Shown one piece after another: positions 56,703 to 64,000 of a stretch of 64,000 nt of DNA. A program made the position numbers and the translations under genes. Below the pieces are notes generated by a model. It did not search any database, was not told where the DNA came from, and saw only the letters and a list, made by a program, of their open reading frames with translations. Positions within the stretch are counted from its first letter, which is position 1. Each line of letters opens with the position of its first letter. This DNA is from Oxytricha trifallax (taxonomy: Eukaryota > Ciliophora > Spirotrichea > Sporadotrichida > Oxytrichidae): contig ARYC01000611.1 of NCBI GenBank assembly GCA_000711775.1, positions 85,067-149,066 of the forward strand. Direction: 5' to 3'.

Positions 56703-58331
56703 TCACAAATCTTTAAGTGAGATAGATTCCAAAGCAGCAGTGAAGACATGATAGTAGCATCTTCTTACAAGATTCTGATTTATTCTACTAATATTCATGC
56801 CAAGCTCTTTCATAAAGGCAGCCCAATAACCTCTATAAGGGTTAACTAATCATAACTTACTTTGATTAAGCTCTAGTATTCAAAGGATTCAAGTCTCTGT
56901 TCTTAATCCAAGAGTACATAAGCTCTGCTGGAGCTAGCCTGTAATGATAAGGCCCAAGAAACATGAGCGGTAATTTGAGATTGTCATACTTTGCCATTAC
57001 TTCTTAAGATCTGTGATAGGGAGCGTTATCAATCATGATAACAGTATTCTTCCTCCACTCCAAATCTATATCATCTAATGTAAGTGCAAGCTTGCACAAG
57101 AAGTACATAAATGAGTGTTGATTAGTTCTTCCCCTATTCACAGTATAGAACAACTCTCCAGTACTTGACACTCCAATAATCAAGTTCATTTGACTAAGTC
57201 TCTAAAATTTTGTAACCCTATTCTTAACATAAGGAGCTGTTCAGCCTCTTCTTCTCTCATCAGTCTAGTGCAATACTGATTCATCAATATTAATAATTCT
57301 CTTGCCTTCACTTAGAAAGAGTATGAATTGTTAGGCTGCATACTAGCGTTGAAGCTTACTACTGTTATTGTTATGAAGATTCGTTACCTACTTAACTTAC
57401 TTGTAAGTCATCATTAGTTCATTCTTAAGGAACCTTCGAATCATCTACTTAGAACAGTGAAGCTAGATCTTTGACACTAAGCTTTTCTGTATATCTGATA
57501 TTTAGATAGGCCTTAATCATAAGTAAGCATATTCACAATATGAGTGCGAGCTCTGCTGTGCAGCTTCTTATACTTGCCTCTATTAACTTACTTAAGATTC
57601 CAAAAGTTGCTTTTTTTAAGGGACTGTTAAGGTACCTTCTTAACTTATAGTATGAAATGCCAAGCCTCTTCATAATCTGCTAGCAGTTTAGCTTTTCAGA
57701 CATCCTTAGTCTTTGAGATTCCTGAGCCAGCTTTAGCTCTTTTTGCTGCTGCTCCTTTTCTTTCCTCATGATCTTGAGTTATCTTCGAGGCACTATAGAT
57801 TAAAGCTAAGTATGCTGCCCAAAGACTGGAAATGAGTATTTCATTTTATGGTTCTCTAATACATTCTATTCTAATTCCTTCATATCAATTAAAGGAGCTC
57901 TTTCGACATACCTTAAGGTTCTAATTCTGATTAGGTATAGTCAGTGTAGATCTCAAGTGTGATCTGACCAAGAGTCTATATTTAGTAGCCATCTAGTAAC
58001 GATTCCTTAAATCCTCCTAGTTTAATTACTCTATAAGTTTCCTTAGGATCAATAATAAAGCCTTCGAAATTCAAAGATTCTAATGAATCTTCCAGATCAT
58101 AGTAGTAGTTAAGCATCTCTCTTTTACTTACAGTCTCTATATCAACATCAGCACTGTAATGTTCCTTTAGTATAACATATTGGTTGTTATGTAATCTGCA
58201 GTATCGCTTTCATCATCTGATTCACTACTTGAACTTCACTCACTATCTGAACTACTAGAGCTTTTATCTTCTTACTCTTATTGGAAAAATTCAACCAGCT
58301 TAGAATATCTCTTTTTAGAACTTGATTCCAT
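56703..58331 (-). CDS. D34E transposase of the 10.5-kb element
   Basis: ATG at 58331 (MESSSKKRYSKL), TGA at 56705-56703. The acidic Ser-rich N-terminus is followed by ETVSKREMLNYYYDLEDS, a coiled stretch (MRKEKEQQQKELKLAQE) and a helix-turn-helix region (NCQQIMKRLGISYYKLRR; LKNELMMTYKQVKQV). The catalytic triad is D in INIDESVL, D in VIMIDNAPYH and E in APAELMYSWIK, with 34 residues between the last two. The C-terminus GYWAAFMKELGMN and AALESISLKDL is reached after a 28-nt intron near 56850. A few frame changes (near 58170, 57890, 57520) are unresolved introns or lesions. IS630/Tc1-like, distinct from both TBE and the 14-kb transposase. Confidence 0.8.
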
Positions 58332-58522
58332 AAGTTCAGTGCTTAATTTCCTAATAATGAATTACTTTGGTGCTGGTAGGAAATCCGCATGCGGAAATCG
58401 GATCATGCTGAAGGCATTTAATAATAGTGAAAATGACTATCTCATTATAGTAACAGTGCTGTCTTCATGAGCCAATATTTGGCTATTTAAAACGGCTGAT
58501 GGCACCCTCCTATTAGAATTTA
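58332..58522. promoter_or_regulatory. Divergent promoter region with 12-bp palindrome
   Basis: Only 191 bp separate the divergent transposase and coiled-coil genes, so both promoters must be here. A perfect palindrome TCCGCATGCGGA at 58384-58395 is a candidate binding site for a dimeric protein, possibly the transposase. Function is inferred. Confidence 0.45.
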
Positions 58523-59326
58523 ATGAACCAAGCGTAACTTAATGGCATCAATGTTTAAGAACTAGCTTAGAAGTGCAAAAGCAAGAAAGAGCTCTACAAC
58601 TTTCTCACCCAGGATTGTCGGGCCTTCTTACCCAAGCCTGATTCAACCAACATTTACTTCTTCAAGTCCATCATAAGAGCAAAGAAGGAGGTAAGCATCT
58701 CTCTTAATTGTAACCGTCTTCATAGTACATCAGAAGAGAAGACGTCAAAGTGTCCGCAGTGCCTCACATAGAGGGACTTACAGTACAGGACTTCCTCGAT
58801 TATGCGAGAGACATCCCCAGACTACTCAACTTTCTCCCTGATGAGCGAGACTGGGTCCACTTAGACAGGCAATGGATCTGTGATTTGCTCTATACCTTAG
58901 ACACCGACGGTGTCACCAACATGATTCACGATGCAATGCTTTAACGGAAAGAGAGGCTTGAGCAAAGCAGAGACCTAGTCATTGAAAAGAGACCTGAATT
59001 TGTTGACGCACTCTCTAGATGCCTCAGCTTCAGCAGTAAGTTTACTCTCTTTACAATTCCTTTGTAGCCGAGAGAGGCAAAGCTGTGAATCTCATGAAGG
59101 ACTCATCGAAAAGAAAGAGAACAAGAGATGAAATTGAAAGGTGAAAGATTATGAGACAGCCTTGAAGTCAGACAGGCAGCTCTTTCTATAAGAAACTAAG
59201 AGGCTGAAGCAAGAGCATGATAACTTGGAAAGTGAAGTACTTGACTTACGCAAAATGAAGGAGCAAGTTATGCAAGACTTCAGCTCTCAGAATCTGGAAG
59301 GGCAGGTGCAGAACTTCAGCCTTTGA
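58523..59326 (+). CDS. Coiled-coil protein of the 10.5-kb element, unknown
   Basis: ATG at 58523 (MNQAQLNGINVQELAQK). Introns at 58691-58725 (35 nt) and 59036-59067 (32 nt) keep the frame, and TGA is at 59324-59326. Readable blocks: KKELYNFLTQDCRAFLPKP, IYFFKSIIRAKKEYIRRED, LTVQDFLDYARDIPRLLNFL, WVHLDRQWICDLLYTLDT, MIHDAMLQRKERLEQ and, after a one-base frameshift near 59140, a coiled coil (QETKRLKQEHDNLESEVL). It is about 245 residues and carries no recognised domain. The good preservation of the first 190 codons and divergent pairing with the transposase suggest a second mobility or regulatory protein. Confidence 0.7.
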
Positions 59327-59460
59327 CTTCTGCTGGTCTCTATTCTCATCCATTCTCTGAACACTACTAATAGAAAGAGTTAGAATATGGTGAATTCTTT
59401 TAGAAATTAAGCTTTAAAATCATCTTCTTTTTAACCCCTCTCTTTAGGGGTTCCTATAAT
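59327..59460. terminator. Convergent 3' region with hairpin
   Basis: The coiled-coil gene and the SecA-like gene end tail to tail here. A small hairpin AACCCCT-loop-AGGGGTT lies at about 59432-59453, just inside the SecA-like C-terminus. It could be involved in 3'-end formation, but this is only suggested by position. Confidence 0.3.
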
Positions 59461-62400
59461 CTATATCACTTTTCAAGTTTCTCTTTTAATTTGAAGCCTT
59501 CTTCAACCAGGCTTCCATACTTTCTTCGACCTCTTCATGCTCCTTGTAAGTTTCACTAAAAGACTTGTCTCTGCAACTCCTCCTTACAAGTATAACTCAC
59601 TTTTCAACTAAGTCCTTAATCTGCTCTGCCTTCTCAAAAGCCTTCCTACTTCTCTTATTAGTCTATATCTTCCCTTCCTTGCTCTTCAAACTTTCTCTGC
59701 CTGGCTCTTAAGTGATCTCCTCATATTGGCGCCTCACGCCGTTTTTGAAGATCTTCTCAACTTCACTAATAGGCTTGTCTAGAACACAGGGTTCTGGCTC
59801 ATCTCTCTACAATGAATTCTATGATAGAAGGTTAATAGAACCCTAATTTACTTTGAGTGTCTGGCTCTTCAGCCACAGCTTCAGTTTTCATTTCCTCTTC
59901 AAAAGCCTTCTTTGCTTCCTCGATATCCTTTTAGGCTCCTATGAAAAAACTTTCTACTTTTTCGACTATCTTCTCCACTATAGCCTTTACAACTGCAACT
60001 TAATGATCGATGGCTATAATCTATTCAGAAGGAACTTCAGGATCCTTTGCTTGATCAATAATATCCATATCAATAGCTTCTTATTTGTCTTACAAATTAA
60101 ATTATACTTCATTGAACTTTTTGTCTAATATAAGGTCGATCTCATTCTACTCTACGCAAAGAAGCTACTCAACACTATCTTTGGAGTTGAGTCTATACAA
60201 AACTCTTTGCCATCTGCCCTTAGTATTAAGTCTTCCAATTCTTCATATATCTGCTCTTCAGACCTTTTAGAGAAGACATCTGCGATGATGAGGTAAGAAC
60301 CTCCTTCTAGTTGATTTCATCATTCGTCTGAATGTCAGTCCCTCTTCCATGAGCTTCATTCAGCAAGTATATTCCATATTCCTTTTTCGCATTCTTCATT
60401 AAGTATCTGCCTTCAATCATGGATTCGATATTGACGGCTTGCCCTCTGCTTAAACTTGTGAAGTCGTAGCCCGATCTCAAAAGGCCTATCTCTATTGCAT
60501 TATAGTTAGTCGAAGCCACTATTAGAACTGGGGAGTGGCTTAGCTGCTCTAATATAATTTCTTTGATCTTAGCCAAGTAATCACTCTAATTAGTGCTCAC
60601 AAACACATCCGGGTATTGAGTCTTTCTATTTCCCTAGAGTTTATCAAGAGTGGGAAATACTACAGGTGTAGCTTGAAAAGATAGCTTTAAACAGTTCTCT
60701 TCAGTAAAAAAGAGATTGCTTCCAGAAAATCCTATCACTTTATGAGCTTGCTGAAAGTACTCAAGAGAGTTAATTATAGTATCAACAGAGCCATCAAACA
60801 TAATCCAATCGTACTCGTCCACTAATACGTAGCTTTGCTACCATACACTCACAGCCTTGCTGTTCTTTTGCATCTTCTTTAATTAGGGCTAAGTATAGAA
60901 ATATGCCAGTATCTTTGGCAAAGAAGTTTAGATTGCAATTAAGCTACATTGCTTTAATGACTCTCTAGTATCGTTTGAAGTCTCTTTGCACTAAGTGCTC
61001 ATTCTTGCTGAGTATAAAAACTGATCTTTAAGTTTTAAGAGCAATAAGGATTGCTAAAGCAATGCATATTAGGGTCTTCCCATTGCCAATACCAAAATGA
61101 ATGAAGTGATTGCTGTTAGGTTGTCACAGATATAGTTTAAACATAAGACCTGAGAGCAGTAGAATTTGAAGCCTAAATTTTACTCCAAAGTTTCTAATTC
61201 GGCACTTACTCTTAAGAGTTCCTTTGGAAACCTGCTATTGAATCTGGATGCTACTTGGTTATATAAGTTCTCATTCTTGAATAGCTAAAGAAGGTCATTA
61301 ACAGCCTTTTCAGAGAAGGCTTCCATAGTCCTTGGCAATTGCATTATTCTATCAAGGTCAGAGAAGTCACAGTTTAGACAGTTGTCAATAGTGTGAATGC
61401 TTAACTATACATTTTTCTCGACTTGCGCATTCACAATCAACTACTATACTTTCCTGATTTGTTCAATCTTCCCAACCCATTATTGATCTCTGCTTTGCAG
61501 TCTTGAAGCAAGGCCCTTCATAAAATGCACCATTGAGACTTTGTCGATGACTTCTTGCTTTTATAAGAAGGTTGCCCTTGTTGAAGATATGTAGTCTTTT
61601 AAAGACTCTAAGTTAGGGGCAGAGCATAAGGCACATATTCTTACAAAATACTCTGTATACTCTACAGGAATGTCTCTTAAAAGGTTCAATCCACAGTCTT
61701 GCTTAAGCAAGATAATAAAAGGCACGTTCATTATAAAGAAGGAATTTGGTATTAGTTTGATGACCTAAGGGTCAATTGAAAAGTAGTGCCATGTTTAAGC
61801 CAAAAGCTGAATGATGCCTGGATTAGAGTCGTTTAGCTTCAAGACTATAGCAAGCTGCTTACTTAGACATGTTGCCTCAGTAATAAAGACCAAGTTGGCT
61901 AAGCCTATAGCTTGTCTAGCATTGGGTGACCTTATAAGTAAGAGAATTGCTTCTTATATTAAGTTCTCTTCTGGCTGATATTTTTCCCCTGTATAGTAAC
62001 TGAGGGCAGCCAAGAAGATACGAGCCTTGGAGTCTTAGTATAGCTTTTAGTTACTTGAGATCAACTCTGTAATTAAATAGAAGAGCCCTTGGTTCACTGA
62101 GGGTTCATTTGCCATCTCAAAGTGCTAAAGGAACGAAAAGAGTGATTGGGTGTTGCGGGCCATTATATCTTAAAGGATCTGTTCCATTTATTAACAATTT
62201 GATTATTTGAAACTTTCAAAGTGCTTGACCAACATCTCATGGCCAATGATTGAGCCATAGTTAATAACCAGCTAAGGCAAGGGTCTTGGAGCTTGCATTG
62301 ATTCACTTGCTAAGCTCACAGTAGTCTGGAACTCACTCACCTTCATTTCCTCGTTTGAGAGGGAGTGGTTAAGATTTTCAGAGGCCAGTGACTTGGTATC

Positions 62401-62818
62401 ACTGCTGTTCTTGGCTTTCTTGCTTTTGTTATTGTTTATAAACTTTCTCACAACGTTCTTAAAATCCTATGTCTTTTAATAGCCTTTGAAATCCTCCTGC
62501 TACAACAGGTGACTCAAATCATAGTTGTTTAAATGTAGGAATTCCTTTGCTCTATTGATTTTGACGCTATCTTGGGCTCCCTTGTACTCAGCTTTAATGC
62601 CTTCACTTTGCCGCCCTCATCAATATTAGCCTTGGCTTCAAGATTTTCAAAAATCCGATCACCTTGCTCAAGAAGTTGAGCTAACCATTCATTTGAATTA
62701 TCATTCCTTAACTCTAATATAGGTGCTTAGTAAAGGAAAAAAGCTTACCAGGGCTTCATTCTTCAATCTATAGGGGAAAAGACTCAGCAAGCTGATCCCG
62801 CTCTTGGGCTGGATTCAT
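59420..62818 (-). pseudogene. SecA-like DEAD ATPase gene, decayed
   Basis: A very long minus-strand gene. The N-terminal two thirds (62700-61200) are helical and unassigned (LNDNSNEWLAQLLEQ, YLITELISSNQKLYQDS, LANLVFITEATCLSK, DYISSTRATFLQKQE). Then comes an ATPase core: Walker A FGIGNGKTLICIALA, the DEAD-box equivalent YVLVDEYDWIMFDG, GFSGSNLFF, and in domain 2 VLIVASTNYNAIEIG and NEAHGRGTDIQ, the GRGTDI motif characteristic of SecA. The C-terminus is a coiled coil (AIVEKIVEKVESFF, DIEEAKKAFEEEMK). A TGA just before the P-loop (about 61128) and frame changes near 62590, 61190, 60150 and 59800 show decay. Dense TAA/TAG-Gln use excludes bacterial contamination. Confidence 0.75.
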
Positions 62819-63144
62819 GGTATTTTTAAGTTTTGATTATAGTAATATATTCTGGATTTTTTAATTTAATAGGTGGATTATTAAAAAATACCACTGGATT
62901 CTTCAAATTTACTATAAGAAAAACCTCTCTCCTTCACTTATCCAGTAGATTTAAAGAGCTACAGCCCGCAAACCAGTTCAAATGCATTGCTTATGTTAAT
63001 ACCAACATATAAAGGTGAAAAAAGTAGGCTTGCAAGAAATGGCGGACCCGCCATGGGTCTTTTGAGCGCTTTTCGAGTCTGGCCTCATTGAAAATTGGCT
63101 TTTTGGAAAAATCGAAAAATCCGAGGGCCTAATGGCGAATTCAA
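62819..63144. other. Upstream region of SecA-like gene
   Basis: The A/T-rich start gives way at about 63030 to mixed sequence with a GGCGGACCCGCCATGG-like inverted repeat. No frame of quality. Confidence 0.35.
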
Positions 63145-63185
63145 CCCCCTCCCCCCCCCCCCCCCCACCCCCGCCCCCCCCCCCG

Positions 63186-63216
<31 letters not shown>
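63145..63216. repeat. 72-bp near-pure C tract
   Basis: Runs of up to about 30 cytosines interrupted by single T, A or G. The opposite strand is a strong potential G-quadruplex. In a genome this AT-rich such a tract is exceptional. Its exact length is doubtful because homopolymers are often misassembled. Confidence 0.85.
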
Positions 63217-63687
63217 TACACTGTTCATAACGTACATATAACCAGTAGAAATGTGCAGTGAAAGTAGAATGGAAAGCAAAGGCATTCGTTTTCGAAAATC
63301 GATGTCATGGTTAAAGGGGGTCCAGACTGGCTTTGGATTCTAGACTTCAGACTTGATTTTAGACCCTATAAGAGGGGGGGTTTATACTAAAGTTGAATTT
63401 TTGGAAAAAGTAGTTGGGAAAGCTACTGGATTTTATGGACATATGGACTTAGTATAGTATTAGGAACACTTTCAACAATATATGATCACTAGAACACTCA
63501 AACTGCAATTAGCAGCATTCTTAAAGACTCTCTTTCTAAGACTCTTGAATTGGCCTTCTCATAATAAGGTAAATTGTGAAGTTTGGAATTTCGCTATTTA
63601 TCGATATTAAATCATCACTATACCAACTCATAGATTTATCACGCATATATGTATTGGGGTTTATGTATTGGGGTTAATATATATATA

Positions 63688-63714
63688 CATCCGGGGGGCC
63701 TTGAGCCCCCGATG
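63688..63714. other. GC-rich hairpin beside the right end of the 10.5-kb element
   Basis: CATC-(C)-GGGGG, loop, CCCCC-GATG can pair. It lies 13 bp outside the right inverted repeat and 32 bp before the start of the next gene. It could be a cruciform or an RNA structure in that gene's 5' flank. Confidence 0.5.
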
Positions 63715-63721
63715 TGGATTA

Positions 63722-63741
63722 ATTATTATTATTATTATTAA
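63722..63741. repeat. (ATT)n microsatellite
   Basis: About six ATT units directly before the start of the 63746 gene. Confidence 0.8.
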
Positions 63742-63745
63742 ATAA

Positions 63746-64000
63746 ATGAGCAAACATTCAGTAAAATCTAAACCAAAGTCTTAGAAGAAATAACAAGGTA
63801 TTGTTGATTCATCAGAGCCCTCTAATTACATTGCAAAATTTTTCAATGATACTTAACTTGAAGAATAGTAATAAGAGGAAACAAAAAATAAAATGCTTGA
63901 CTATTTGAAGAAGTAAAACATTTTAGGAAAAAAAACTTATAAAGTTATTAAAATAGAATTGTAAAAGAAGTTTGGAGTAACTCCTGTTAACCTTCATAAA
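63746..64000 (+). CDS. Start of an unrecognised lysine/glutamine-rich protein
   Basis: ATG at 63746 begins MSKHSVKSKPKSQKKQQG. The frame stays open to the window end (85 codons) with many TAA/TAG glutamines: YIAKFFNDTQLEEQQQEE, MLDYLKKQNILGKKTYK and LQKKFGVTPVNLHK. The G+C is low and codon use matches host genes. It is partial; no domain is recognised. Confidence 0.55.

Larger units (their letters stand above)
53138..63675. mobile_element. 10.5-kb element with telomere-like ends and about 110-bp inverted repeats
   Basis: Left 53138-53246 and right 63563-63675 are inverted repeats of about 90% identity over about 100 bp. The common core includes CGATAAATAGCGAAATTCC and GATGATTTAATATCGATAA. 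Outer ends are AACCCCAAAACCCC (left) and GGGGTTTATGTATTGGGGTT (right), and TATATA-type sequence flanks both. Inside lie a telomere-bounded minigene, a D34E transposase, a coiled-coil protein, a SecA-like ATPase and a C-tract. The left end sits in TBE copy D at TATATA. Telomere-like ends plus a Tc1-superfamily transposase parallel the TBE design, but size and gene content differ. The other half of TBE D is not found on the right, so a later rearrangement must be assumed. Confidence 0.65.

Noticed and set aside
59420..62818. Bacterial contamination as the source of the SecA-like sequence
   Set aside because: TAA and TAG occur repeatedly at glutamine positions and short ciliate-type introns are present nearby.
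63085..63285. Glycine-run protein on the minus strand
   Set aside because: Simply the translated C tract; no start context, intron or homology.
1..64000. CRISPR arrays, bacterial operons, Shine-Dalgarno sites, tRNA or rRNA genes
   Set aside because: None was seen. Repeats here are transposon ends, pointers and palindromes, and the genes are eukaryotic with introns. A tRNA scan by eye is not reliable, so small RNA genes could be missed.

Overview
The window reads as germline (micronuclear) DNA of a spirotrich ciliate of the Oxytricha/Sterkiella type. Three things show this. (1) Real coding regions use TAA and TAG as glutamine and only TGA as stop; the 14-3-3, kinesin, MON2 and acyltransferase genes read through only this way. 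(2) Genes are cut into macronuclear-destined segments (MDS) by short AT-rich internal eliminated sequences (IES) flanked by pointer repeats, and several are scrambled or inverted. (3) The window is full of TBE (telomere-bearing element) transposons whose ends are CAAAACCCCAAAACCC. Introns are tiny (26-56 nt, GT-AG) and intergenic DNA is very AT-rich.

Layout. 1-2601: 3' part of TBE copy A. 2602-6189: fragments of unrecognised host genes. 6190-8805: TBE copy B fused to a piece of a diverged TBE. 8806-11152: a short coding fragment, then AT-rich DNA. 11153-13328: a 2.2-kb element with about 370-bp inverted repeats and a decayed SF3 (Rep-type) helicase. 13560-15865: a decayed D34E transposase split by a 1.08-kb coding insert between CAAGGAA repeats. 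15866-20029: complete TBE copy C with an ATT target duplication. 20179-22536: a scrambled PH/papain-like gene whose last segment is inverted, with a 10-bp pointer. 22611-41624: a gene-dense host region with MON2 (first part on the minus strand, the rest on the plus strand about 12 kb away), 14-3-3, a MBOAT acyltransferase, a cysteine-rich zinc protein and unknown genes. 41868-46251: a small CaaX-type protein and a kinesin-3/FHA motor, separated by a 675-bp palindrome. 47040-48605: an unknown gene. 48803-53136: nested TBE remnants and TBE copy D. 53138-63675: a 10.5-kb region bounded by about 110-bp inverted repeats with telomere-like ends. It contains a telomere-bounded minigene, a D34E transposase, a coiled-coil protein and a SecA-like ATPase. 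63746-64000: start of another gene.

How the parts relate. TBEs encode a D34E transposase, a 242-residue '22 kDa' protein and a zinc-finger/kinase '57 kDa' protein. All four transposase copies here carry lesions, but two of the four '22 kDa' genes are fully open. The most unusual material is the 53.1-63.7 kb region, which looks like a new large telomere-ended transposon, or one that has captured a nanochromosome-like minigene. The Rep-helicase element with long terminal repeats is the second candidate for an undescribed system. All translations were made by eye; frameshifts could be mutations, sequencing errors or unrecognised tiny IESs and introns.
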